Below, one piece after another: positions 18,585 to 26,807 of a stretch of DNA of 64,000 nucleotides. The DNA lies in assembly GCA_036675345.1 (NCBI GenBank), contig JAKFFE010000013.1, positions 47,480 through 111,479 of the forward strand, written 5' to 3'. Numbering within the stretch: position 1 is the first letter of the stretch; the number at the start of each line of letters is the position of its first letter. The notes beneath the pieces are model-generated. The model was not told the DNA's origin. It ran no database searches and was given only the letters and a program-made list of their open reading frames with translations. The stretch comes from JALYOC01 sp036675345 (lineage in GTDB: Bacteria; Myxococcota; Myxococcia; Myxococcales; Myxococcaceae). The position numbers and the translations under genes are program-made.

Positions 18585-19070
18585 GTGCCGGTCACCCGGG
18601 TCGAGCTGCGCCGGGTGGGTGCCGCGGATCTGGTCCGCCGCGACGAGGAGCTGCGCAACTGCGAGTTTGCCCGCTCACTCTCCGAGCAATCGCTGGAGCG
18701 GATCCTCCAGGGCGCGACGGGCAAGCGGTTCGTCCACCAGGCCTCGGTCTACCGCGAGGGCGACGGCTGCCGTGGCCTGTACCTGGTCCTGCGCGGGGAG
18801 GTCCGCTTCTGGGGCCGGTCCGCCGCGGAGCAGGTGGACTTCGGGGGGGCGGTCCGCGGGGAGCTGTTCGGCGAGGACGCCATCGATTCCATCGCCCGGC
18901 CCTACTCGGCGGTGGCGCAGGGGGCGGAGGTGGACGTGCTGGAGCTGCCCCCGGAGACAGTGCGCGAGCTGCTGGGGCGCGAGCCCGGGCTGCAGCGGCT
19001 GTTGCAGGGGCTGCGCGCCCGGCGCGAGGCCGCGCGCCAGGAGATGTGCGACTTCCTCGGCCGCTGGTAG
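18585..19070 (+). CDS. Stand-alone cyclic-nucleotide-binding-domain protein
   Basis: The middle of this 161-residue protein matches the Crp-type cNMP-binding beta-roll (about residues 45-135). It has the FVHQASVYREGDGCRGLYLVLRGEV-type first half and a RGELFGEDA turn in the phosphate-binding cassette position. The usual Arg of that cassette is not obvious (EDAIDSIARPYSAVAQ). There is no helix-turn-helix domain after the roll, only a short basic helix, so it is not a Crp transcription factor. The GTG at 18585 follows GAGGAGG by 5-6 nt; the TTG at 18555 is a possible alternative. It runs into the zinc-ribbon gene 10 nt later. Confidence 0.75.
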   Translation: MPVTRVELRRVGAADLVRRDEELRNCEFARSLSEQSLERILQGATGKRFVHQASVYREGDGCRGLYLVLRGEVRFWGRSAAEQVDFGGAVRGELFGEDAIDSIARPYSAVAQGAEVDVLELPPETVRELLGREPGLQRLLQGLRARREAARQEMCDFLGRW

Positions 19071-19073
19071 CCT
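19068..19073 (+). promoter_or_regulatory. Possible -10 for a leaderless zinc-ribbon mRNA
   Basis: TAGCCT overlaps the preceding stop codon and ends 7 nt before the ATG at 19081. No -35 is convincing, so this may be coincidence. Confidence 0.3.
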
Positions 19074-19080
19074 GGGGCCA

Positions 19081-19302
19081 ATGGCACCCCACGACGCCTA
19101 CGATGACGAAGACGACGCGAAGGAGGCCGGCTCCAGCGGCGTCGCCAGCAAGTTCAAGGAGTTTGACTGTCCCTCCTGCAATGCCAACAACCCCGTCGAT
19201 CCCCCGTTCGGGAACGGCGAGGAGGTGTTGTGCAACTACTGCGGCGAGGAGTTCAGCGTCCGGGTCAGTGACGAGGGGCGGCTGAAGCTGCGCGAGGCCT
19301 GA
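19081..19302 (+). CDS. Small zinc-ribbon protein
   Basis: This 73-residue acidic protein has an N-terminal disordered Asp/Glu stretch. A single zinc ribbon is formed by CPSC near residue 30 and CNYC near residue 52, followed by the knuckle turn GEEFSVRVSDEG. Such ribbons in small bacterial proteins usually bind other proteins or nucleic acids; no function can be given. It follows the cyclic-nucleotide-binding gene by 10 nt and its TGA directly abuts the stop codon of the convergent yggS-type gene. Confidence 0.75.
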   Translation: MAPHDAYDDEDDAKEAGSSGVASKFKEFDCPSCNANNPVDPPFGNGEEVLCNYCGEEFSVRVSDEGRLKLREA

Positions 19303-19965
19303 TCAGGGCCGCTCCCCGAAGATCGCGGTGCCCACCCGGACCGCGGTGGCTCCCTCCTCGATCGCCACCTCGAAGTCATGCGTGGTCCCGATGGACAGGC
19401 CCGGCAGGCCCAGCCGCTCGCCCAACGCGCGCAGGGTCCGGAAGGGCCGGCGCATCCCCTCCGGGGAGTCCGCCAGCGGGGGCAGGGCCATCAGCCCCAC
19501 CAACTCCAGCCCGGGCAGCGCGCGGACCTGGGCCGCCAGCGCCTCCGCTTCCGCGGGGGCCACCCCGCTCTTGGTGTTCTCGTCGGCGACGTTGACCTGC
19601 AGGTAGCAGCGCAGCGGGGTGCCGGTGCGGCGCTTGGACAGCTCGGTGGCGATCTCCAGGCGGTCCAGGGCGTGGAAGGCATGCGCGCTTTTGGCCACGT
19701 ACTTTGCCTTGTTGGCTTGCAGCGGACCGATGGCGTGCCAGCGCAGCCCGGGCAGGGAGGACAGCTCCTCCGCCTTGTCCCGCAGCTCCTGGGCGTAGTT
19801 CTCCCCGAACAGCCGCTGTCCCGCCGCGTAGGCCTCGCGGATCCGCGCCGCCGGGTGGAGCTTGGAGACCGCGATCAGCTCCACCTCCTCCCGCCGTCGG
19901 CCGGCCCGCCCGCACGCGGCCACGATCCGCGCCTCCACCGCCTCCAGCCCCTCCTGGACAGTCAC
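19303..19965 (-). CDS. yggS: YggS/PLPBP family pyridoxal phosphate homeostasis protein
   Basis: This protein binds pyridoxal 5'-phosphate without catalysing a known reaction and buffers cellular B6 and amino-acid balance. The PLP lysine is K35 in ELIAVSKLHPA. Family motifs GENYAQEL, WHAIGPLQANK, GLMALPP and the phosphate-binding RVGTAIFG are all present. The GTG at 19965 is used because GGGAGGA precedes it and its GTGA overlaps the stop of maf, giving translational coupling; the product is 220 residues. The longer GTG at 19980 lacks such a site. Confidence 0.95.
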   Translation of the reverse strand: MTVQEGLEAVEARIVAACGRAGRRREEVELIAVSKLHPAARIREAYAAGQRLFGENYAQELRDKAEELSSLPGLRWHAIGPLQANKAKYVAKSAHAFHALDRLEIATELSKRRTGTPLRCYLQVNVADENTKSGVAPAEAEALAAQVRALPGLELVGLMALPPLADSPEGMRRPFRTLRALGERLGLPGLSIGTTHDFEVAIEEGATAVRVGTAIFGERP

Positions 19966-20561
19966 CGGTGCTCCTCCCACGGCAGGCGCAGTCCCGCCTG
20001 TTCCAGCAGGGCCAGCGTCTCCACCAGCGGCAGCCCCACCACGTTCGAATAGCTGCCGGTGATCCGCTCCACGAAGGCGCCCCCCAGCCCCTGGATCGCG
20101 TAGGCGCCGGCCTTGTCCATCGGTTCGCCGGAGGCGAGATACCAGCGCAGCTGCGCCTCCTCCAGGACCCGGAAGCGGACCTCGGTCTCCACCACCACCG
20201 CGCCCTGGGCCGCCCCTCCCAGGGCCACCCCGGTCAGCACCCGGTGGCTGCGTCCGGAGAGCCGCTCCAGCATCCGCCGCGCCTCGGCGGCGTCCTCCGG
20301 CTTGCCCAGAACCTGGTCCTCCAGCACCACGGTGGTGTCCGCGGCCAGCACCGCGGCCAGGGGAAAACGGCGCCCCACCGCGTCCGCCTTCTCCGCCGCC
20401 AGCCGGCGCACGTAGTCGCGCGGCGCCTCCGCGGGCAGCGGGGTCTCGTCCAACTCGGCGGGCGCGACCTCGAACTGCAGGCCCAACGATTCGAGGAAGG
20501 CCCGCCGGCGGGGAGAGCCGGAGGCGAGGATGAGGCGGGTTTGACCCATGGGGGGGTGCAT
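19962..20561 (-). CDS. maf: Maf-type nucleoside triphosphate pyrophosphatase
   Basis: Maf proteins hydrolyse non-canonical or specific nucleoside triphosphates (dTTP/UTP or m7GTP types) to monophosphate and PPi. The phosphate-binding LILASGSPRRRAFLE motif is at the N-terminus. The catalytic Asp lies in VLAADTTVV, and the LGKP motif and a GAYAIQGLG segment, typical of the dTTP/UTP-preferring YhdE group, follow. Either ATG, 20561 or 20549, could be used; neither has a Shine-Dalgarno. The longer gives 199 residues. It overlaps yggS by 4 nt and diverges from the cyclase gene with about 55 nt between the starts. Confidence 0.93.
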   Translation of the reverse strand: MHPPMGQTRLILASGSPRRRAFLESLGLQFEVAPAELDETPLPAEAPRDYVRRLAAEKADAVGRRFPLAAVLAADTTVVLEDQVLGKPEDAAEARRMLERLSGRSHRVLTGVALGGAAQGAVVVETEVRFRVLEEAQLRWYLASGEPMDKAGAYAIQGLGGAFVERITGSYSNVVGLPLVETLALLEQAGLRLPWEEHR

Positions 20562-20616
20562 GTTATCGGCTCGAGGGATTCCCCGCCTCACGGCTGGGTG
20601 AGGGGGCTTGGGCAAA

Positions 20617-21714
20617 ATGAACGCCGGCGACCTGCTCACGGCCATGAAGCGGACGGTGGATCAGCTGGCCGCCTTCAACACCATCGCCAAGGCCCTGACC
20701 TCCACCCTGGAGGTCCACGAGGTCCTGCGGTTGGTGATGCAGAAGGTCTCCGAGCTGCTGCAGCCACGCAACTGGTCGCTGCTGCTGGAGGATCCCCGGA
20801 CCGGCAAGCTGTACTTCGAGCTGGCGGTGGGGGCGGGGGCGGAGAAGCTCAAGGAGCTGCGGCTGGAGCCGGGGGAGGGGATCGTGGGGTCGGTGTTCAA
20901 GACCGCGGTGCCCCGCCGGGTGGACGACGTGCGCGACGATCCGGCGTTCGCCAACCGCTTCGACGACATCTCCGCCTTCAACACCCGCTCGGTGCTGGCG
21001 GTGCCCCTGGTCTCCCGCGGCAAGCCGATGGGGGTGATCGAGCTGGTCAACGGTCCGGGGGATCCGGTCTTCACCCAGGACGATCTGCACGCCCTGCTGG
21101 GGATCGCCGAGTTCGCCGCGATCGCGATCGAGAACGCGCGCAACTTCCAGCGGGTGCAGGAGCTGACCCTCACCGACGAGCACACCGGGCTGTACAACGC
21201 CCGCCACCTCCACGCCTTGCTGGAGGCGGAGGTGATCCGCGCCCGCCGCTTCGGGCACCCGCTGTCGCTGGTGTTCCTGGATCTGGATCGCTTCAAGCAG
21301 GTCAACGACACCCACGGCCACCTGGTGGGAAGCGCGCTGCTCAAGGAGGTGGGGGAGCTGCTGTCCGCCGGGATCCGCCAGGTGGACTCCGCCTTCCGCT
21401 TCGGAGGAGACGAGTTCGCCCTGCTGCTGATCGAGACCGACGCCGAGGGCGCGCAGCAGACCGCGCTGCGGCTGCGGGACGGGTTGCAGGACCACCGCTT
21501 CTTGCAGTCCCGGGGGCTGGAGCTGCGGCTGACCGCCAGCCTGGGGGTGGCCAGCTTCCCCGCGCACGCGCGCAACGCCGGCGAGCTGCTGCAGGCCGCC
21601 GATGACGCGATGTACCAGGTGAAGGGAAGCGGCCGGAACAACGCGAAGATCGCGGACCGGGTGCCCCGCACGCCGCCGCAGGGAGTCGCGGCGGCGGAGG
21701 AGCAGAAGTCCTAG
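20617..21714 (+). CDS. GAF-GGDEF diguanylate cyclase
   Basis: This enzyme makes cyclic di-GMP from two GTP. The N-terminal GAF domain (about residues 15-165) senses an unknown ligand. The GGDEF domain (about 185-345) has the intact catalytic motif GGDEF at 263-267 with RFGGDEFALLL context. Five residues before it is RQVD (254-257), the RxxD inhibitory I-site that binds product. No membrane segment is present. The ATG at 20617 is preferred over a TTG 9 nt upstream. The tail is Ala/Pro/Glu rich. Its TAG shares a CTAG with the convergent ppiD-like gene. A PilZ receptor is encoded 4 kb away, but no direct link is shown. Confidence 0.94.
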   Translation: MNAGDLLTAMKRTVDQLAAFNTIAKALTSTLEVHEVLRLVMQKVSELLQPRNWSLLLEDPRTGKLYFELAVGAGAEKLKELRLEPGEGIVGSVFKTAVPRRVDDVRDDPAFANRFDDISAFNTRSVLAVPLVSRGKPMGVIELVNGPGDPVFTQDDLHALLGIAEFAAIAIENARNFQRVQELTLTDEHTGLYNARHLHALLEAEVIRARRFGHPLSLVFLDLDRFKQVNDTHGHLVGSALLKEVGELLSAGIRQVDSAFRFGGDEFALLLIETDAEGAQQTALRLRDGLQDHRFLQSRGLELRLTASLGVASFPAHARNAGELLQAADDAMYQVKGSGRNNAKIADRVPRTPPQGVAAAEEQKS

Positions 21715-23279
21715 CTGTCCAGCAGGGTGCTGACGGCCTGATCGTTGGTGACGATCTGCGCGTCCTTGCGCAGGGCCTTCATGAAGCCGTTCTGCAGCTC
21801 GATCCCCTTGGCCCGGCGGGCCTCGGAGAGCAGGGTCTCCTTCTGCTTGGCGAACTCGGCGTCGGAGGGCAGCGTCCGGGAGGTGACCTCGGCGATCGCA
21901 AAGCCCTCGCCGGCCTCGTAGACCGCGTCCAGCGCCTGCGGCTGCTGGGTGGCGAACACCGCCGAGAGCAGGGTGGGGGAGCTGCCCAGGAACGGCAGCG
22001 ACTGGGCAGAGGCGGTGAACTCACCGGTGGGGACCGCCTCCGGCTTCTTCTCGGTCTCGAAGCGGGTGGCCGCCGGGGTCCCGCCCTCGGGCGGGAACAA
22101 GGTAGCAATGGACTTGCCGGCCTTGAGCGCGGCCAGGGCCTTGTCCGCCTCGGCGCGGGCCATCTGCTTGGCGCCCTCGCGCTGCAGCAGGGTGCGGGCG
22201 ATCTCCGCCTGCACGTCCTTCAGCTCCTGCTTCTGGGAGGGGAAGCGCTGGTCCACCTTGATCAGGTGCACGCCGAACGGGGTCTCCACCGGGGCGGACA
22301 CCTTGCCCGCCTCCACCGCGAACGCCGCGTCGGTGAACTCCTTGACCCAGCCGGCCGACTCGCGGCTGTGGGTGCCCAGGTCGCCGCCCTGGTTCTTGTT
22401 GGAGGCGTCGTCCGAGTACTGGCTGGCCGCGGCGGCGAAGTCCTTGCCGCCCTCCAGCTCCGCCCGGATCGTCTCCGCCTTCTTCTTCGCCGCTTCCTTC
22501 TGATCCGCCGGGGCCTCGCGGGGCACCGAGACCAGGATGTGGCGCGCGTGGATCCGCTCCGCCTGCTCGTAGAGGGCGCGGTTGGCCTCGTAGTAGTCGG
22601 CGATCTCCTTCGGGTGATCCTTCTGGTACGCCTCCAGCTGCGCCGGGGTGGCGGCGGGAACCTGGTCCGCGTACATCGCCGGCAGGAAGCGGGCGAAGGT
22701 CACGTTCGCCTTGTTGCCCTCCTGCTGGAAGCCGGTCTTCACCTCGTCCTCGGAGACCAGCGCGCCGTTGGCCACCAGCTGCGCCATCTTGCGGGCCGAC
22801 AGCTCGCGCCGCAGCTGGTGCTCGTACTCCGGCACCGTCTTCTGCAGGTAGTCACGCACCACCTGGGAGTAGCGGGCGGTGCTGAACTTGCCGTTCTCGT
22901 AGAAGCTCTGGTCAGCGCGGATGATCTTCCGGATCTCCTCGTCGGAGGCGGTGATCCCGTGGCGCTCGGCCGCCTGCATCCACAGCTCGCCCTCCACGAG
23001 ACGGTCCATCAGCTGGGGGACGATGAACTGCCGCACCATGCTCTCGGGGATCTGCTGGGCCCGGGCCGCGGAGACCTGGTCCTGGTACACGCGCCGGAAA
23101 TCCTGCATCGGGATCTCCTTGCCGTTCACCCGGGCGATGGCCGTGTCGGTGCGACCGCCCACCGTGCTGTCGCAGCCACGCGAAGCGGGTCCGAACTGCA
23201 CGACGAAGATGAAGCCGATGGCGGCGATCAACAGGTACGAGAAGAGCCGCCGGGGCTGGATTGAATCCTTCATGGGCAT
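21711..23279 (-). CDS. PpiD/SurA-like peptidyl-prolyl isomerase, membrane anchored
   Basis: This is a periplasmic foldase of the parvulin class with 522 residues. A short cytoplasmic N-terminus is followed by one transmembrane anchor (RLFSYLLIAAIGFIFVVQFG), as in PpiD. A SurA-like N-terminal chaperone domain spans about 45-190. The parvulin domain (about 240-350) contains ARHILVSV, the long helical insert, GGDLGTHSRES and FGVHLIKVD. A C-terminal chaperone-like region follows. The ATG at 23273 (MKDSIQ) is an alternative start. It ends on a CTAG shared with the diguanylate cyclase gene and diverges from mreC. Confidence 0.9.
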   Translation of the reverse strand: MPMKDSIQPRRLFSYLLIAAIGFIFVVQFGPASRGCDSTVGGRTDTAIARVNGKEIPMQDFRRVYQDQVSAARAQQIPESMVRQFIVPQLMDRLVEGELWMQAAERHGITASDEEIRKIIRADQSFYENGKFSTARYSQVVRDYLQKTVPEYEHQLRRELSARKMAQLVANGALVSEDEVKTGFQQEGNKANVTFARFLPAMYADQVPAATPAQLEAYQKDHPKEIADYYEANRALYEQAERIHARHILVSVPREAPADQKEAAKKKAETIRAELEGGKDFAAAASQYSDDASNKNQGGDLGTHSRESAGWVKEFTDAAFAVEAGKVSAPVETPFGVHLIKVDQRFPSQKQELKDVQAEIARTLLQREGAKQMARAEADKALAALKAGKSIATLFPPEGGTPAATRFETEKKPEAVPTGEFTASAQSLPFLGSSPTLLSAVFATQQPQALDAVYEAGEGFAIAEVTSRTLPSDAEFAKQKETLLSEARRAKGIELQNGFMKALRKDAQIVTNDQAVSTLLDS

Positions 23280-23379
23280 GGCTTATCGGGTAGGAGGCAG
23301 GCGGTGGACCAGGCGAAAGATTGAAAACTCCTGCTTGGAACAGGCGCCACCAAGTGTGATGTTCAGTGGGTTCGTCGGC

Positions 23380-23408
23380 TTGACCTCTAGGATCTCACCC
23401 ACCAGAAT
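23380..23408 (+). promoter_or_regulatory. Candidate promoter of mreC-mreD-rodA
   Basis: TTGACC (23380-23385, 5/6) and CAGAAT (23403-23408, 4/6) are separated by 17 nt. The leader to the GTG at 23459 would be about 44 nt. Confidence 0.5.
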
Positions 23409-23458
23409 GCAAGCGATTTCGAGATCTTAGCACGCTCCCCCACCGTCCCACCTGATCT

Positions 23459-24313
23459 GTGCTGTCGGCCCTCAAGCGCTACCGCGAACTGCTCGTCGTC
23501 GCCTTCCTGCTCCTCTATCCCTTTGCGATGTTTCTCAGTCGAGGGGGCAAGGCGCGGGAACCCAATGCCCTGGACCGGGGCGTGATCACCGTGTCCTCGT
23601 GGCTGCAGTCCGGACTGGGCTGGGGGATCGACGGGGTGGTGGGCGGCTGGCGCGGCTACGTGGGCCTGCGCGCGGTGCGTTCGGAGAACCTGGTGCTGCG
23701 GCAGGAATACGCGCGGCTGCTGACCGAGGTCCACTCGCTGGAAGAAGAGCGCAACGAGAACCAGCGGCTGCGGGCGCTGCTCTCCTACGCCCAGACCGCC
23801 GCCGGTCCGGAGATCGCCGCCCGGGTGGTGGGGGTGAACCCGGTCTCCACCCTGCTCTCGGTGCGGATCGATCGCGGCACCGATCACGGGGTGCGGAAGA
23901 ACATGCCGGTGGTCACCCATGAGGGCGTGGTGGGGCACGTGGAGCGGGTGACCGCCACCTACGCGGACGTGGTGCTGCTGCGGGACCGGAACACCATCCT
24001 CGGGGTGCGGGTGCAGCGCTCGCGGGCCCGGGCCAACGCGGTGGGCGCGGGCAAGGATCTGGCGCTGCGGCTGGACAACGCGCTGCGCACCGAGGACCTC
24101 CAGGAGGGGGACGTGGTGATCACCTCCGGCACCGACGGGATCTATCCCTCCGGGCTGGTGGTGGGGACCCTGTCCCGGGTGCAGAAGAGCGACTTTGGGA
24201 TGTTCCAGTCCGGGGAGATCCTCCCCGCGGTGGACACCGCCCGGTTGGAGGAGGTGCTGGTGCTGATGGACCCGGTGCCCGACCCGGCCACCCTCACCGG
24301 AGGTGCGCCATGA
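23459..24313 (+). CDS. mreC: Rod shape-determining protein MreC
   Basis: MreC is the bitopic scaffold of the elongasome that links MreB to the wall synthases. The 284 residues contain one N-terminal transmembrane helix (about 8-27). A periplasmic coiled coil follows (about 70-105; SENLVLRQEYARLLTEVHSL). Two beta-barrel domains come next, with the conserved RVVGVNPVSTLLSVRIDRG and GDVVITSGTDGIYPSGLVVG strands. The GTG at 23459 has no clear ribosome site. It overlaps mreD by ATGA. Confidence 0.95.
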   Translation: MLSALKRYRELLVVAFLLLYPFAMFLSRGGKAREPNALDRGVITVSSWLQSGLGWGIDGVVGGWRGYVGLRAVRSENLVLRQEYARLLTEVHSLEEERNENQRLRALLSYAQTAAGPEIAARVVGVNPVSTLLSVRIDRGTDHGVRKNMPVVTHEGVVGHVERVTATYADVVLLRDRNTILGVRVQRSRARANAVGAGKDLALRLDNALRTEDLQEGDVVITSGTDGIYPSGLVVGTLSRVQKSDFGMFQSGEILPAVDTARLEEVLVLMDPVPDPATLTGGAP

Positions 24314-24816
24314 AGTTCCTGGTCACCGCCGCGATGGCCCTGGTGCTGCTCTCCTTGGAGGCGGTGCTGGTCAAGTACCTCGGCTTCTCGATCACCCGCA
24401 TCGACGTCACCGTGGCGCTGGTGGCCTTCCTGGCGCTGAGGGCCAACACCCAGGAGGGGGCGATCTCCGCCTTCACCATCGGCTACCTGCTGGATCTCTC
24501 CACCGGGCGGCCCACCGGGCTGTACACCTTCCTGGCGGTGCTCATGTTCCTGCTGGGGAAGCTGGCCGCCTCGCTGGTGGATGTGCGCTCTGGTCCGTCC
24601 TTCGCGCTGTTCGCGATGGGCACCGACGCTGCCCATGGGCTGCTGGCGGTGTTCTTCACCTGGATGACCGCCCCCAAGGTGGCGGTGGGCGGCGTGGCGC
24701 TCTCCACCCTGCCGGTGCAGGTGCTGCTGACCGGGGCGGCGGCGCTGGTGCTGTACCCGCTGCTGCGCAAGCTCGATCCCGGCAACGAGCGGCCCCAGGT
24801 GGGAGCGCTGCGGTGA
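24310..24816 (+). CDS. mreD: Rod shape-determining protein MreD
   Basis: MreD is a small integral membrane partner of MreC. The 168 residues form five or six hydrophobic helices with little else, and an acidic FSITRID-like loop after the first helix. GGAGG lies just before the ATG, and the ATGA overlap with mreC couples their translation. It is identified mainly by position and hydrophobic profile, since the family is poorly conserved. Confidence 0.88.
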   Translation: MKFLVTAAMALVLLSLEAVLVKYLGFSITRIDVTVALVAFLALRANTQEGAISAFTIGYLLDLSTGRPTGLYTFLAVLMFLLGKLAASLVDVRSGPSFALFAMGTDAAHGLLAVFFTWMTAPKVAVGGVALSTLPVQVLLTGAAALVLYPLLRKLDPGNERPQVGALR

Positions 24817-24882
24817 GCCGGTCCACCCTTTTCCTCCCCGGTCCCCTGGACCCGGCGGCGTCGTAGTCGAGAAGAGAGTCCC

Positions 24883-26031
24883 GTGCAGCTGCGCATCGAG
24901 AAGCGGATGGTGCCGCACATCCCCTGGGGCCTGCTGGGGGTGACGGTGGTGATGTCCCTATTGGGGCTGTGGAACCTGGCCTCGGCCTCGCGGCCCCCGC
25001 ACTCCATCTGGACCAGCCAGGCGGTCTACATCGGCCTGGGGTTGCTGGCGATGGTGGCGGTGGCGGCGGTGGACATGCGCTTCATCCAGCGGATGGTGAT
25101 CCCGGTGTACGTGATCAACATCCTGGCGCTGATCGCCCTGCGCTTCATCGGCCACAAGGCCAAGGGCGCGGAGAGCTGGATCGTGCTGGGGCCGGTGCGG
25201 GTCCAGCCGGCGGAGTTCATGAAGATTGGCGTGCTGCTGATGCTGGCCAAGTACTTCCACGACACCTACCGGCCCAACGACGACCGCTACGGGCTGGCCC
25301 GGCTGCTGCCGGCGCTGGGGCTGATGATGCTGCCGTTCGTGCTGGTGCTGGTGCAGCCGGACCTGGGCACCGCGCTGATGATCTTCCTCTCCTCGCTGAC
25401 CGTGTTCCTGTTCGCGCGCCCCAAGACCTGGATCCTGGTGGCGCTGGGGGTGTCGCTGCTGGCGGGCAGCGCGGTGATCTGGAACGACTACGTCCGCGAT
25501 CCTTCCGGCAGCGGCTTTACCCTGGTCCGCCACCACCTCAAGAAGCACCAGAGCCAGCGCATCTCCAGCTGGCTGGATCCGGAGTCCGACCTGCGAGGCG
25601 CCAACTACCACGCCGCCCAGTCGCGGATCGCGGTGGGTTCCGGCGGGCTGGCGGGGAAGGGCTGGCGGCAGGGGACCCAGACCGCGCTCTCCTTCCTCCC
25701 CGAACAACACACCGACTTCATCTTCTCGGTGTGGGCCGAGGAGCATGGCTTTCTGGCCTGCTTCCTGTTGATCGGCCTCTACGGGATGTTCCTCACCCTC
25801 ACCCTGGCGGTGGCCTTCAACTCCAAGGATCGCTTCGGGGCGTTCCTGGCGGTGGGGGTGGCGGCGCTGATCTTCTGGCACGTGATGGAGAACATCGGGA
25901 TGGTGGTGGGGCTGCTGCCGGTGACCGGGATCACCCTCCCGCTGATGAGCTACGGCGGCTCCTCCATGCTCAGCGTGATGGTGATGATCGGCCTGCTGGT
26001 CAACGTGAGCATGCGCCGTCACATGTTCTGA
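24883..26031 (+). CDS. rodA: RodA-type SEDS peptidoglycan glycosyltransferase
   Basis: RodA polymerises lipid II into glycan strands during elongation, together with a class B PBP. The 382 residues give about ten transmembrane helices. The SEDS motifs are clear: VQPAEFMK, VQPDLGTALMI, a large extracellular loop with the GWRQGTQTALSFLPEQHTDF region, and the ending GITLPLMSYGGSS. The GTG at 24883 is 66 nt after mreD. In most bacteria a PBP2 (mrdA) gene sits between mreD and rodA; it is absent here. A hairpin starts next to the stop codon. Confidence 0.95.
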   Translation: MQLRIEKRMVPHIPWGLLGVTVVMSLLGLWNLASASRPPHSIWTSQAVYIGLGLLAMVAVAAVDMRFIQRMVIPVYVINILALIALRFIGHKAKGAESWIVLGPVRVQPAEFMKIGVLLMLAKYFHDTYRPNDDRYGLARLLPALGLMMLPFVLVLVQPDLGTALMIFLSSLTVFLFARPKTWILVALGVSLLAGSAVIWNDYVRDPSGSGFTLVRHHLKKHQSQRISSWLDPESDLRGANYHAAQSRIAVGSGGLAGKGWRQGTQTALSFLPEQHTDFIFSVWAEEHGFLACFLLIGLYGMFLTLTLAVAFNSKDRFGAFLAVGVAALIFWHVMENIGMVVGLLPVTGITLPLMSYGGSSMLSVMVMIGLLVNVSMRRHMF

Positions 26032-26049
26032 AACACCCAGGAGGGTGTT
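26032..26049 (+). terminator. Hairpin at the end of rodA
   Basis: AACACCC (26032-26038) and GGGTGTT (26043-26049) form a perfect 7-bp stem with an AGGA loop, beginning immediately after the rodA stop. No U tract follows, so it could also be an mRNA-stabilising end. Confidence 0.4.
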
Positions 26050-26092
26050 GCAAAGGGGCGGGGGAGGGTAAGAAGCGGGCCCGGAGGGGTTC

Positions 26093-26755
26093 ATGGCGAA
26101 GAAGGGCGACGAGAAGCCGGTGGGTGGGAACCGGGAGCGGATGGCTCCCCCGACGGCTGCCGTCGCTCCCAGGAAGCCCGCACCGGAGGTGGGCACCCTG
26201 GCCCGGCCAATGCAGCCCCGCCCCGGAGTCCGGCCGGCCCCCAAGCTGGACCTGCTGGAGGACGAGGGCAGCACCGAACACCGTCAGTTCCCCCGCGCCC
26301 GGATGGCGGTCCGCTTCGAGGCCTGGATCGGAGACGAGCAGCGCAGCTTCGCGGCCACGTTTGGATCGGTGAACGTCTCGGTCAGCGGCGCCTTCCTGGA
26401 GAGCACCTTCTTCCTGCCGATGGGCACCGAGCTGCGGGTCCGCTTCGCGCTGGAGAACGACGCGGCCCCGGTGGATGCCCGGGCCCAGATCGTCCGCGAG
26501 GAGCGGCCGGACCCCCGCACCGGCCAGGGCCGCAGCGGCTTTGGAATCCGGTTCGTGGAGTTCTTCGGTCAGACCGAGGTCACCCTGGCCAAGCTGTTCC
26601 TCGGAGAGCAACTGCTCTCGTTTGCCGCCGAGTACATGGCGTCCAAGCGCGCCCGGTCCCTGACCAGCGAGCTGGACCGGGTGGTGGACGCGCTGGCGGC
26701 CTGGGAGCTGCTGAAGGTGACGACGCCGGGAGATCCCTGGCGGCCGCTGGAGTAG
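26093..26755 (+). CDS. PilZ-domain cyclic di-GMP receptor
   Basis: The 220-residue protein has a disordered basic Pro-rich N-terminus (1-58) and a PilZ domain (about 62-180). Both c-di-GMP-binding signatures are intact: RxxxR as RQFPR at 64-68, and NxSxxG as NVSVSG at 94-99. A short helical C-terminus follows. It resembles the single-domain PilZ proteins common in myxobacteria, which act in motility and polysaccharide control. The ATG follows GGAGGGG. It is probably read separately from rodA, from which it is separated by a hairpin and 61 nt. Confidence 0.9.
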   Translation: MAKKGDEKPVGGNRERMAPPTAAVAPRKPAPEVGTLARPMQPRPGVRPAPKLDLLEDEGSTEHRQFPRARMAVRFEAWIGDEQRSFAATFGSVNVSVSGAFLESTFFLPMGTELRVRFALENDAAPVDARAQIVREERPDPRTGQGRSGFGIRFVEFFGQTEVTLAKLFLGEQLLSFAAEYMASKRARSLTSELDRVVDALAAWELLKVTTPGDPWRPLE

Positions 26756-26807
26756 CGGCCGGGGGGCAAAGACGCCCACCGGCCACCTCTCAAACCGCGG
26801 CGGAAGA

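Noticed and set aside
18585..19070. Calling the cyclic-nucleotide-domain protein a Crp/Fnr regulator
   Set aside because: There is no helix-turn-helix after the beta-roll and the chain ends about 25 residues later.
20549..20567. GATAAC/TAACAT near the maf start as a -10 box
   Set aside because: It overlaps the first candidate ATG, or lies 10 nt from the second, so no sensible transcript start can be placed; left out.
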